From an actinobacterium SCGC AAA278-I18 (lineage in GTDB: Bacteria > Actinomycetota > Actinomycetes > Nanopelagicales > Nanopelagicaceae): 37,483 bases of DNA. The stretch spans positions 1 through 37,483 of the forward strand of contig KB900393.1 of NCBI GenBank assembly GCA_000378865.1, written 5' to 3'. The position numbers and the translations under genes are program-made. Shown in pieces: positions 1 through 10,349 of the stretch. How positions within the stretch are numbered: position 1 is the first letter of the stretch; each line of letters opens with the position of its first letter. The notes under the pieces were generated by a model, which was given only the letters and a program-made list of their open reading frames with translations, did no database searches and was not told the origin of the DNA.

Positions 1-1206
<1,206 letters not shown>

Positions 1207-1860
1207 TTAGGGGTTGAGCCGTTTAATCTGCCAATTATTATTTTTTTCTCTCACATATCGGATTCGATCATGAAGACGGGAGTATCTGCCCTGCCAAAAC
1301 TCAATTGATGTGGGATAGACAACATAGCCGCCCCAAAAATCTGGACGTGGAATCACCGAACCTACTGGCCATTTATTTTCAAACTCGGCATAGCGCTTTT
1401 CTAATTCATCTCGGGAAGATAATTCTTCAGATTGTGCACTTGCCCAAGCACCAATTTGTGAACCACGCGGCCGAGATGCAAAATAACTATCTGACTCTGC
1501 CTTACTAGTTTTAGTTGCACTACCAATCACAATTACCTGGCGCTCCATCGGATACCAAGGGAAAAGTAATGAGACATTATTATTTTCTAAGATCTGTTTA
1601 GCTTTACGGGACTCATAATTTGAGAAGAAGGTAAAGCCCTGATCGGTCAGATCTTTAAGTAAGACAGTTCTACTAGTTGGCTGATCATCAACTTCAGTTG
1701 ATAAGACCATGGCGTTTGCCTCAACGATAACCTCATTGGCAGCGGCTTCTTTTAACCAAGTGTTAAATAGTTCTATTGGGTTTGCTGGCAGTTCGCTTTC
1801 AATTAAGCCATGCTCACCATACTGCCGGCGCATTGCAGCGATATCATCCCGATTTACCAT
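1207..1860 (-). CDS. pdxH: Pyridoxamine/pyridoxine 5'-phosphate oxidase
   Basis: PdxH is an FMN-dependent oxidase converting PNP or PMP to pyridoxal 5'-phosphate. The sequence matches the family along its length: MRRQYGEHGL near the N-terminus, RTVLLK (FMN contacts), LFPWYPMERQV, SRPRGSQIGAWAS, FWGGY, and FWQGRYSRLHDR at the C-terminus. It resembles the E. coli-type enzyme. I chose the ATG at 1860 (217 aa), which fits the family start. The frame stays open to a TTG at 1917, and a TTG at 1872 has AAGGGA seven bases upstream, so the start is uncertain by up to 19 codons. It is transcribed leftward into serC and is divergent from citrate synthase across about 95 bp. Confidence 0.93.
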   Translation of the reverse strand: MVNRDDIAAMRRQYGEHGLIESELPANPIELFNTWLKEAAANEVIVEANAMVLSTEVDDQPTSRTVLLKDLTDQGFTFFSNYESRKAKQILENNNVSLLFPWYPMERQVIVIGSATKTSKAESDSYFASRPRGSQIGAWASAQSEELSSRDELEKRYAEFENKWPVGSVIPRPDFWGGYVVYPTSIEFWQGRYSRLHDRIRYVREKNNNWQIKRLNP

Positions 1861-1954
1861 AGGTGTATCCAACCTTACATCCCTTGGGTTTGGTTGATTC
1901 CCGCTCAGGTAGCACAATAGGAACCATAAATCACCGATGTTAAGGAGCTTTTAA

Positions 1955-2446
1955 GTGGCAGATGATTTTAAGCCAGGCCTTGAGGGTGTAATCGCTTTTG
2001 AATCAAAGATTGCCGAACCCGATAAAGAGGGAAGTGCACTTAGATACCGCGGCGTTGATATTGAAGATTTAGTTGGCCGAGTTACCTTTGGAAATGTTTG
2101 GGGATTGTTAGTAGATGATGAGTTTAATCCTGGCCTGCCGCCGGCTGAGCCATTTTTAATTCCAGTTCACACCGGAGATGTCAGAGTTGATGTGCAATCT
2201 GCGATTGCAATGCTTACTCCAGTTTGGGGATTAAAACCATTACTTGATATCTCAGATGAAGAGGCACGAAGTAATTTAGCTCGTGTTTCTGTAATGGTAC
2301 TTTCCTATGTTGCCCAATCTGCTCGGGGAACTATCGCTCAGGTAATTCCACAATCAGAGATTGATAAAGCACATACTGTGGTTGAGCGAATGATGATTCG
2401 TTGGCGGGGTGAGCCTGATCCAGTACATGTTCGAGCGGATAGCTAA
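1955..2446 (+). CDS. Citrate synthase 2, N-terminal half only (truncated at the repeat junction)
   Basis: The 163-aa product closely follows the start of actinobacterial citrate synthase 2 (CitA type): PGLEGVIAFESKIAEPDK, LRYRGVDIEDLV, GDVRVDVQSAIAML, SYVAQSARG and WRGEPDPVHVRA. GTG start with AAGGAG seven bases upstream. Full-length members are roughly 360-380 aa, so more than half is missing, including the histidine and aspartate residues that catalyse condensation of acetyl-CoA with oxaloacetate. The family-like sequence ends at HVRA. The final residues D-S and the stop come from the inverted copy of the serC 3' end that starts at 2431. As written the product should be inactive; the truncation is probably a chimera rather than a real pseudogene. 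Confidence 0.88.
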   Translation: MADDFKPGLEGVIAFESKIAEPDKEGSALRYRGVDIEDLVGRVTFGNVWGLLVDDEFNPGLPPAEPFLIPVHTGDVRVDVQSAIAMLTPVWGLKPLLDISDEEARSNLARVSVMVLSYVAQSARGTIAQVIPQSEIDKAHTVVERMMIRWRGEPDPVHVRADS

Positions 2447-2525
2447 ATGATGAGTGCAAAATTTCGGCGTAGAGTTACTATTGCTATTTTAATTGGCATG
2501 GTAGCGATGGTATTAATTAGTGGAC
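2431..2525. repeat. Right arm of the 95-bp inverted repeat; junction cutting citrate synthase
   Basis: This is the exact reverse complement of 1-95. The junction with the citrate synthase coding sequence falls at or just inside 2431-2435, where TCGAGC is shared by both sides and could have served as microhomology. Beyond 2525 the sequence continues naturally into the rest of the 27-aa ORF and DUF2530, which suggests the right arm is in its native context and the left 2.4 kb is flipped. Confidence 0.97.
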
Positions 2526-2530
2526 TCTAG
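2447..2530 (+). CDS. 27-aa putative membrane peptide, serC-coupled in native order
   Basis: The ORF starts ATGATGAGTGC and ends TAG at 2528-2530. It encodes 27 residues: a basic head (K5 F R R R9), then a hydrophobic helix of about 17 residues (VTIAILIGMVAMVLISG). This fits a single-pass membrane peptide with its N-terminus in the cytoplasm. In the inverted copy the ATG overlaps the serC stop, so in the native arrangement it would be coupled to serC and followed 15 bp later by DUF2530. I recognise no family, and a peptide this short could be chance. Support comes from the positive-inside layout, the stop-start overlap and its snug fit between serC and DUF2530. Confidence 0.45.
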   Translation: MMSAKFRRRVTIAILIGMVAMVLISGL

Positions 2531-2545
2531 AGTTAGGATTAATAT

Positions 2546-2716
2546 ATGAAGGAAGCAATCTTTGTAATAGCCATGGGCATTGTGCTTTGGATTGTGGCGC
2601 TAGTTTTTGCCATTGTAATGAATGCAGAAAGTAAAATAATTTGGATCTGTGTTACTGGTGCTGCCCTTGGCGCAATTGGGCTTCGCTACACCATCGCTCG
2701 CAGCAGGGGAAAGTAA
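2546..2716 (+). CDS. DUF2530-like small membrane protein
   Basis: A 56-aa protein with two hydrophobic segments, about residues 5-25 (IFVIAMGIVLWIVALVFAIV) and 32-46 (IWICVTGAALGAIGL), and a basic tail (RYTIARSRGK). Size, two-helix layout and location near serC, a cold-shock gene and DUF3027 fit the actinobacterial DUF2530 family, whose function is unknown. Start ATG at 2546 has an AGGA element about eight bases upstream. The stop is two bases from the end of the convergent cold-shock gene, so the two genes share almost no intergenic space. Family assignment is by recognition, without a profile search. Confidence 0.75.
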   Translation: MKEAIFVIAMGIVLWIVALVFAIVMNAESKIIWICVTGAALGAIGLRYTIARSRGK

Positions 2717-2718
2717 GT

Positions 2719-3105
2719 TTAATTACCGTCGATTTGGCTTGCAATACCACGCAAAACTTTAGCTAACCGCTCTGCATCAGCAGATGATGAGCTACGCCCA
2801 CTACGAAGACCATTGCCAAAACGATCTAATATTTTGATCGTATCCTCAATCATTGCCGCTAAATCATCATTTTTGCCACGAGAATTACCAGCCATTGTTG
2901 GTGGTGCTTCCACAATTGAAACTGAAAGTGCTTGTGGACCACGACGACCATCAGCAATTGAAAACTCTAGCTTTGTTCCCGGTTTAACAGTTGTTACACC
3001 AGCAGGAAGTGCCTCTGCTGAAAGGTAAACATCTTCGCCCTCATCATTGGAGATAAAGCCAAAACCTTTCTCCAAACTAAACCATTTAACGCGACCACTA
3101 GGCAT
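2719..3105 (-). CDS. Cold-shock domain protein with C-terminal extension
   Basis: A 128-aa nucleic-acid-binding protein. Residues 1-65 form a cold-shock domain: GRVKWFSLEKGFGFI carries RNP1, and the RNP2 position reads DVYLS, differing from the usual V-F-V-H core. Ordinary Csp proteins are about 67 aa. The remaining 60 residues are a Gly/Ser/Asn linker and a helix-rich tail (DLAAMIEDTIKILDRF, ERLAKVLRGIASQI). This longer form is common in actinobacteria next to DUF3027 and probably acts as an RNA chaperone or transcription antiterminator. A strong Shine-Dalgarno (AAAGGAG) precedes the ATG. It lies downstream of DUF3027 with a 96-bp gap. Confidence 0.88.
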   Translation of the reverse strand: MPSGRVKWFSLEKGFGFISNDEGEDVYLSAEALPAGVTTVKPGTKLEFSIADGRRGPQALSVSIVEAPPTMAGNSRGKNDDLAAMIEDTIKILDRFGNGLRSGRSSSSADAERLAKVLRGIASQIDGN

Positions 3106-3201
3106 TGGGATCTCCTTTCAAATTTTTAAGTATTCGTTTAGGCCACCAGTTGGATGGGCAGAGGGATAGTTTAACGCAATTAGGCAGATGCTGGCAGTGG
3201 G

Positions 3202-4077
3202 TTACTCCGCCTTAATTAGCGCCTCTGAGTGTGCGCCACAGCCATGATCGACTGAAACTACCCGGGCATCCTCAGGTGAGATTGCATTTGAACAAACACC
3301 AAAGGCGGTTCGCAAGGAACCTGAGATTGGAATAAAAAAACCACAGGATAAACATGGCTTAGGGGCGGCTTGTGCAATTGGTGTGCGCGGTCCGCGATCA
3401 CCCTCATACCATCTCTTACTCGCAGCATCTCTACCAATAATTGAAAGAACTCTTGCTCTACCTAAACCAAACTCAAACAATTGAGTAATATCTAAATCTT
3501 CATCCCCTGGTAATGAAGCATAAGCTGGCGTTAACCGCTCATCATCGGGCGCAGTTGGCACAACATCGCCAACACCAAGATCACCTGGTTGAATGCGCTG
3601 GCTATAAGGCACCCAATTTGGGGCAAGTAATGCTTTTGTGCCGGGCAATAAAACTACATCGCAAATAGTTGGCTTGCTCACTTCATCAACCTTGGCAACT
3701 GTTACGCCCCATCGCCAGCCAACATAACCAGGAAGTTTGGCTTCAAAAAGGTAAGTTGCAATTCGCTCTTCATCAGAATCAACTGAGTAAAAATCACCAA
3801 CATAATCACTCATGCCAGCATCTTCAATCGCAGCCTGCTTTGCAATATCAACAGCACCAAAGATGTCGGTCTTATTTATTTCAATATCAGTAACTGCAGG
3901 ATAGGTTTTCTTCGGAGCGATATATGGCTTGCGCACAATAATAGGTGTAACTGGTGCTTGAATTTTAGGGTGAGCAATCTCTTCTAGGATCGCCTCATCA
4001 ACTGGTGCCTCAGGCTCTGCTACCAATGAGCTGCTGCCTTTACGCAGCTTTTTAAATAAAGATTTCTTTTTTGCCAT
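3202..4077 (-). CDS. DUF3027 family protein
   Basis: A 291-aa protein of a family found widely in actinobacteria, function unknown. The N-terminus is a basic, low-complexity stretch (AKKKSLFKKLRKGSSS) followed by an acidic/proline linker to about residue 80. The conserved core follows (YEAKLPGYVGWRWGVTVA-like segment near 115, VPYSQRIQPGDLG near 160). The C-terminal part has CLSC, a later C and HGCGAHSE, which could form a zinc-ribbon-like metal site. It starts 81 bp downstream of the groEL stop, across a terminator, so it probably has its own promoter or uses read-through. Not predicted to be membrane bound. Confidence 0.8.
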   Translation of the reverse strand: MAKKKSLFKKLRKGSSSLVAEPEAPVDEAILEEIAHPKIQAPVTPIIVRKPYIAPKKTYPAVTDIEINKTDIFGAVDIAKQAAIEDAGMSDYVGDFYSVDSDEERIATYLFEAKLPGYVGWRWGVTVAKVDEVSKPTICDVVLLPGTKALLAPNWVPYSQRIQPGDLGVGDVVPTAPDDERLTPAYASLPGDEDLDITQLFEFGLGRARVLSIIGRDAASKRWYEGDRGPRTPIAQAAPKPCLSCGFFIPISGSLRTAFGVCSNAISPEDARVVSVDHGCGAHSEALIKAE

Positions 4078-4109
4078 AAGTAGATTGTAATCTGCAACTG
4101 TTTAAAATG

Positions 4110-4142
4110 AAAAAGCCCCCGTTTTTACGCGGGGGATTTTTC
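4110..4142 (-). terminator. Intrinsic terminator after groEL
   Basis: The inverted repeat CCCCCG (4116-4121) / CGGGGG (4130-4135) encloses an 8-nt loop. It is flanked on the left by AAAA(G) and on the right by ATTTTTCT. Read leftward, the A run becomes the U tract, so it fits termination of groEL 17 bases after its stop codon; it could also work on the other strand. Confidence 0.88.
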
Positions 4143-4158
4143 TAATTTAAGAGCGGTT

Positions 4159-5802
<1,644 letters not shown>

Positions 5803-5841
5803 CTATTTATGATTTATTGCTTAAAATTAAAACAGGTGTTT

Positions 5842-5868
5842 TTATCACTCACACCTATAGAGTGCTAA
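5842..5868 (-). promoter_or_regulatory. CIRCE operator (HrcA site) of groEL
   Basis: TTATCACTC (5842-5850), a 9-nt spacer, then GAGTGCTAA (5860-5868). On the groEL strand this reads TTAGCACTC-N9-GAGTGATAA, 17 of 18 consensus positions of CIRCE. It lies 58 bp upstream of the groEL start and just downstream of a plausible -10, so HrcA binding would block initiation. Confidence 0.95.
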
Positions 5869-5873
5869 AGCCA

Positions 5874-5903
5874 AATCTAGAGGATTTATTCCAGATGCGC
5901 CAA
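5874..5903 (-). promoter_or_regulatory. Putative sigma-A promoter for groEL
   Basis: On the minus strand TTGGCG (5903-5898) is followed by 18 nt and TAGATT (5879-5874). The predicted start would fall at the beginning of the CIRCE element, the standard layout for HrcA-controlled genes. Inferred by eye only. Confidence 0.5.
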
Positions 5904-5928
5904 ATGAGCGCCTGCGGGCAGGGGTGGA

Positions 5929-6219
5929 TTAAAGGTTAAAGCCGAGTTTGCTGGCAGAGCGAGCGCTGGTACGGCCCTCACGTAGGCGACGTAGCCGCTT
6001 AACCAAGATTGGCTGCGCCAGCAGTGCCACCTCACGATCAATTAAATTATTTAAGGCTTGGTAATAGGCAGGTGGGGTCATATTAAATAACTCTTTTATT
6101 GAACTCTCTTTAGCCCCGGCGTATCGCCACCAGCCCCGTTCAAAATCAAGCATCTTAATTTCAAGCTCAGATAAGCCAGCATTATCTGGATCAGATACGG
6201 GCATTAAGAATTCAGACAT
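5929..6219 (-). CDS. DUF3263 family protein
   Basis: A 96-aa protein carrying the actinobacterial DUF3263 pattern: LSELEIKMLDFERGWWRYAG, then FNMTPPAYYQALNNLID, then LVKRLRRLREGR. The fold resembles a small helix-turn-helix unit (a helix, a turn with the YYQ motif, and another helix), so DNA binding is possible but not demonstrated. The C-terminus is basic. Upstream of groEL on the same strand, and separated from it by the CIRCE promoter, so not expected to be co-regulated. The ATG at 6219 gives a plausible start; a second Met at residue 6 is possible. Confidence 0.8.
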   Translation of the reverse strand: MSEFLMPVSDPDNAGLSELEIKMLDFERGWWRYAGAKESSIKELFNMTPPAYYQALNNLIDREVALLAQPILVKRLRRLREGRTSARSASKLGFNL

Positions 6220-6263
6220 GGGACTATCTTAAAAGATGCCACTGACAAATATGCTCTTTTGCG

Positions 6264-7616
6264 TTAGAGCGTGGCGAGAATCTCTGAAATATCAGATTCT
6301 TTGGTCCATGGATTAACAATGGCAAAACGAAGTATTGGGTTTCCTCTATGAGATGAGGGTGTAACAAAGCCAATCTGATCAGCTAATAATTTATCACTCC
6401 ACTTTTCATAATCAGCAGCTAGCCAACCAACCCTTTCAAAGGCCACGATGGAAAGGGTTGGTTCAATTAATAACTTTAAATTTGGATGATTGCGCACCTG
6501 CTCAGCAGCATCTTTTGCAACACTCATGGTGCGCTCCATCGCCTTGGCATACTCATCAGTTCCGTGGGCAGCAAGTGAGAACCAAAATGGTAAGCCACGT
6601 GCTCTTCTGGTTAAATGAATTGCATAATCAGATGGATTCCACTCATTATCTTCGTCTAACGTTTCAAGGTATGCCGCCTTTTGTAGGTGGGCCCGTTTGG
6701 CAAGTTTTGGATTGCGATATATCAAAGCACATGCATCAAAGGGAGCAAAGAGCCATTTATGGGGATCAACAATTAAAGAATCGGCCAGCTCTACGCCATC
6801 AAATAATGGGCGGACTGATGGGGCGCAAAGTGCAGCTAAACCATATGCACCATCAATATGAAACCAAATACTGCGCTTCTTAGTTACTGCAGCAATTGAT
6901 TGTAGGTTATCAATAATACCAAGGTTGGTTGTGCCAGCGGTTGCAACTAATGCAAATACTTGATGGCCAGGGTTTTCATTATGGTACTTATCAACTGCAG
7001 CAGCACAAGCATCACCTTGCAACGCGCCATCCTTATCTGGCTTAATTAAAAGTATGCCCACATCCATTACCTCAGCAGCTGATTTAATAGATGCGTGTGA
7101 GTCAGCACTTGCTGCAATTACCCATCTTGTTACATCTTTACGTTTTCCTCTAAAGGTATTTCTAGCAGTTACTAATGCAGATAAGTTTCCAATAGTTCCG
7201 CCCTGCACAAATACCCCACCGGCAGTAGCTGGCAAACCTGCTAAATCTGAGATCCATTTAAGTGCTTGATTTTCGGCAAATACTGCGCCAGCTCCCTCCA
7301 GCCAAGAGCCGCCATAGAGCGCACTTGCGCCAACTACTAAATCAAAAAGGTTTGCATACTCACTTGGCGCAGATGGAATAAATGCTAAATATCTTGGGTG
7401 ATCTGTTGAAATACAAGCCCGAGCTAGGACATCTTTAAATAACTTTAATGCCTCATGACCTCCTAAACCCTTATTTGTAACTGTGTTACCAGCTAACTCA
7501 AATAACTCCTCAGCTGTTTTTGGTCCATCTAATGGTGGATCAGTTCTAAGCCTAATTAATGAGTATTCAAGTACCTCTTTTGCTAACTCTTCTACCTCAG
7601 CGGTGAACTCATGCAT
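6264..7616 (-). CDS. PLP-dependent group II amino-acid decarboxylase
   Basis: A 450-aa member of the aromatic-L-amino-acid/glutamate decarboxylase superfamily (fold type I). The PLP Schiff-base lysine is K287 in VDPHKWLFAPFDACAL. D255 in HIDGAYG would contact the pyridine nitrogen, and H174 (ADSHASIKSA) would stack on the ring. The N-terminal SWLEGAGAVFAENQALKW segment is also typical. The substrate cannot be read from sequence; the closest general pattern is the aromatic-amino-acid/tyrosine decarboxylase branch. The gene begins inside the end of the upstream DUF2867 gene (8-bp overlap), so the two are likely co-transcribed. The protein is probably cytosolic. Confidence 0.9.
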   Translation of the reverse strand: MHEFTAEVEELAKEVLEYSLIRLRTDPPLDGPKTAEELFELAGNTVTNKGLGGHEALKLFKDVLARACISTDHPRYLAFIPSAPSEYANLFDLVVGASALYGGSWLEGAGAVFAENQALKWISDLAGLPATAGGVFVQGGTIGNLSALVTARNTFRGKRKDVTRWVIAASADSHASIKSAAEVMDVGILLIKPDKDGALQGDACAAAVDKYHNENPGHQVFALVATAGTTNLGIIDNLQSIAAVTKKRSIWFHIDGAYGLAALCAPSVRPLFDGVELADSLIVDPHKWLFAPFDACALIYRNPKLAKRAHLQKAAYLETLDEDNEWNPSDYAIHLTRRARGLPFWFSLAAHGTDEYAKAMERTMSVAKDAAEQVRNHPNLKLLIEPTLSIVAFERVGWLAADYEKWSDKLLADQIGFVTPSSHRGNPILRFAIVNPWTKESDISEILATL

Positions 7617-9099
7617 TGCTTGCTGCGTAATCTTTACGGTTTGCGCTACGAATTATATTTCTAATCATGGTTGGAAATACAAATGAATGAAGTGGCAAAA
7701 TAACAAACCAATAAAGCTGTCCCCCCAAACCACGTGGTGAGTATAAAGCCTCCTGTGTTACCTCACTTTGACCATTTGGTAACTTTTTAATTCTAAATTC
7801 AAGCCAAGCTTTACCAGGCAGAATCATCTCAGCATAAAGCTTTAATATTTTTTCACTTTCTAATACTTCCACTCGCCAAAAATCTAAACTATCGCCAACC
7901 CGAAGATACAGCGGATCACGCCGTCCTCGGCGCAGCCCAACCCCTCCAATCATTCGATCTAATAAGCCACGTAAATACCAAAGAAAGTCAGAGCCATACC
8001 AACCATGGTCGCCACCAATTTCTTCGATCGCTTGCCACAAACTTCCAACTGATGCATCAGTAACTCTTACTCTGGTGTCTTTATATAAGGTTTCACCCGC
8101 CCACTCTGGATCACTTTGCGCTTTCTGCCATGGCGCAGTTGGTAGTGTTGCATCAGACCATCTAGTTGAAACAGTATTACTTGAGACATTTGTAAGAGCT
8201 AAATTAATAGCACCTGCAACATCTATTAATCCTTCAGGTGGGGTTGGAATTAAATGTGAAATAGATTTAGCAGGATCTGCTACTACCTCACTAATTAGTG
8301 AGCCAACTAGTGGCCTAGCAAGTGAGGTTGGTACTGGAGTTACAAAGCCAATCCACAGGCTTGATAGCTTTGGCGATAAAACTGGAACTTTAATAATCCA
8401 TCTTTTGCGCAGGCCAGAGAGTTTGGCAAATTTTTGCATCATATCTGCATAGGAAAGAATTTCAGGTCCGCCAATATCAAAAATACCTGCCACTGGTTTT
8501 TCAAGCTTTGCCGCATTTCTTAAGTACCAAAGCACATCTCTAATCGCAATTGGATGAGTTTTATTTGAAACCCACTTAGGGGTAGTCATCACTGGTAATC
8601 GGTGAGTTAAGTGGCGCAACATCTCAAATGATGCAGAGCCAGAACCAATTATTATGCCGGCGCGTAGCTCCATAACAGCAACTGATGTAGTGGCTAACTC
8701 TTTTCCAGTATTCGCTCTAGATTGTAAATGCTTACTTGTCTTTGCATCATTATTAATTCCACCTAAGTAAATTATTTGAGAAACCCCAGCAACCTCAGCT
8801 GCTTTAGCAAAATTACGCGCCATTGCTGATTCAATCTCATCAAAATTTGGACCTAAGTTAATTGAATGCAAAAGATAAAAAGCGGTATGGATTCCAGTTA
8901 GGGCTTCTAGTGTTGATTTATAATCAGAGGCGTTGCCAACTGCTACCTCAACATCTTTTGCCCAAGTATGGCTCTGTGCTTTGTTGCTATCTCGCACAAA
9001 TACCCGAACCTTGGCATTGTCAGCTAGTAATGAGGTAACTAATCGCCCGCCAACATAGCCTGAGGCACCTGTCACTAAAATCTTGCGCGCATCACTCAT
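7609..9099 (-). CDS. NAD(P)-binding SDR-type protein with C-terminal DUF2867 domain
   Basis: A 496-aa two-domain protein. Residues 1-240 form an atypical short-chain dehydrogenase/NmrA-like Rossmann domain with TGASGYVGGRLV near residue 10, so NAD(P) binding is likely. Residues about 310-485 match the DUF2867 family (SLWQAIEEIGGDHGWYG, GGVGLRRGRRDPLYLRVGDSLDFWRVE, QEALYSPRGLGGQLYW). Such fusions occur in many actinobacteria and are annotated only as oxidoreductases; the C-terminal fold may bind a lipid or other hydrophobic ligand, but this is inference. Overlaps the decarboxylase gene and is divergent from ndh across 24 bp. Confidence 0.85.
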   Translation of the reverse strand: MSDARKILVTGASGYVGGRLVTSLLADNAKVRVFVRDSNKAQSHTWAKDVEVAVGNASDYKSTLEALTGIHTAFYLLHSINLGPNFDEIESAMARNFAKAAEVAGVSQIIYLGGINNDAKTSKHLQSRANTGKELATTSVAVMELRAGIIIGSGSASFEMLRHLTHRLPVMTTPKWVSNKTHPIAIRDVLWYLRNAAKLEKPVAGIFDIGGPEILSYADMMQKFAKLSGLRKRWIIKVPVLSPKLSSLWIGFVTPVPTSLARPLVGSLISEVVADPAKSISHLIPTPPEGLIDVAGAINLALTNVSSNTVSTRWSDATLPTAPWQKAQSDPEWAGETLYKDTRVRVTDASVGSLWQAIEEIGGDHGWYGSDFLWYLRGLLDRMIGGVGLRRGRRDPLYLRVGDSLDFWRVEVLESEKILKLYAEMILPGKAWLEFRIKKLPNGQSEVTQEALYSPRGLGGQLYWFVILPLHSFVFPTMIRNIIRSANRKDYAASNA

Positions 9100-9123
9100 G
9101 GTGGAAACAGTAGACTTAACTAG

Positions 9124-10347
9124 ATGAATAAACCAAAAGTAGTTATTTTAGGTGGTGGCTTTGGCGGGTTAACCGCTGCCAGGGCACTGGATAAAACCGC
9201 AGATGTGACCGTGGTCGACCGCCATAATTTTCAAACCTTCCTGCCCCTGCTCTATCAGGTATCAACCGCTGGCCTAGCAGCTGACCATGTGGCATATCCG
9301 ATCCGGGGTGCCCTCAGGAAGACATCGGTGAAGTTTCGCATGGGCTCACCAATTTTAATTGACCATAAAAATAAAGAGGTTAAATTAGATAGCAGTGAAG
9401 TTTTAAAGTTTGATCATTTAATTGTGGCACTTGGCTCAGTAACATCAGATTTTGGCATACCAGGGGTCAATGAATTTGCACTTGGTATGAAATCAGTTCA
9501 TGAAGCATTAAATATTCGCGCTGAGATTATGCGCAGGTTTGAAGATCTTTGCCGTTTTGAAGATGAAACTAGATTCTCAATCGCAGTAGTTGGTGGTGGG
9601 CCAACCGGTGTTGAAATGGCTGGAGCTATTGCAGAGTTAGTTCGTGGGCCACTTAAATCTGATGAAGCAACCGCGGCAGCTCATATTGATGTTAGATTGA
9701 TTGAAGCAGGCCCACGCCTATTACCACCATTTGCGCCATCATTATCTGAGCGAACAAAAAAAGATTTAGAAAAACTTGGCGTTAAGGTAATGCTTAATAC
9801 CGCCGTTAAGGCAATTGAACACCGGAAGATTATTCTTAAAGATGATTCAGTACTTAATTCGGAGATAACAATCTGGGCAGCAGGAGTTAAAGGCTCTGAT
9901 GCAATGGCACAATTAAATCTGCCAACTGTTGGCAATCGGGTTGCAGTTGAGCCAACAATGCAGGTTAAAAATTATCCATATGTTTGGGCATTAGGTGATA
10001 TTGCTGGCGCACTTGGTAAAGATTGCAGGCCACTTCCGATGGTGGCGCCTGTTGCGATTCAACAAGGTAAATTTATTGCCAAACAAATTAACCGCTTGAT
10101 TTCAAATAAACCACTTGGTGATTTTAAGTATTTAGATAAGGGCTCGATGGCAACAATCGGCCGAAATAAAGCGATTGTGCAAGTAAAAGGGATAAAAATA
10201 GCTGGTCCTATTGCTTGGCTCATTTGGTTATGGCTGCATCTTTTTTATCTATTAGGTGGACGAAATAAAATAGGCACAATGGCTGATTGGACCTGGAATT
10301 ACCTAACCTTTGATCGCGGCAATCGCCATATCATGGATTCATATTAA
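9124..10347 (+). CDS. ndh: Type II NADH dehydrogenase
   Basis: NDH-2 is a single-subunit FAD enzyme on the inner face of the membrane; it passes electrons from NADH to quinone without pumping protons. The 407-aa protein has the FAD Rossmann motif VVILGGGFGGLTAARAL at the N-terminus, the NADH Rossmann motif VVGGGPTGVEMAGAIAE near residue 155, and WALGDIAG near residue 290. The C-terminal membrane-binding part includes IAWLIWLWLHLFYLLGGRNK and ends with the family-typical NYLTFDRGNRHI. Just 2 bp separate it from the next gene, an alpha/beta hydrolase, so they form an operon. Confidence 0.94.
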   Translation: MNKPKVVILGGGFGGLTAARALDKTADVTVVDRHNFQTFLPLLYQVSTAGLAADHVAYPIRGALRKTSVKFRMGSPILIDHKNKEVKLDSSEVLKFDHLIVALGSVTSDFGIPGVNEFALGMKSVHEALNIRAEIMRRFEDLCRFEDETRFSIAVVGGGPTGVEMAGAIAELVRGPLKSDEATAAAHIDVRLIEAGPRLLPPFAPSLSERTKKDLEKLGVKVMLNTAVKAIEHRKIILKDDSVLNSEITIWAAGVKGSDAMAQLNLPTVGNRVAVEPTMQVKNYPYVWALGDIAGALGKDCRPLPMVAPVAIQQGKFIAKQINRLISNKPLGDFKYLDKGSMATIGRNKAIVQVKGIKIAGPIAWLIWLWLHLFYLLGGRNKIGTMADWTWNYLTFDRGNRHIMDSY

Positions 10348-10349
10348 AA

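Noticed and set aside
5908-5924. CCTGC-GG-GCAGG palindrome after DUF3263 as a terminator
   Set aside because: The loop is only two bases and no U tract follows on the DUF3263 strand, so it is not a convincing intrinsic terminator.
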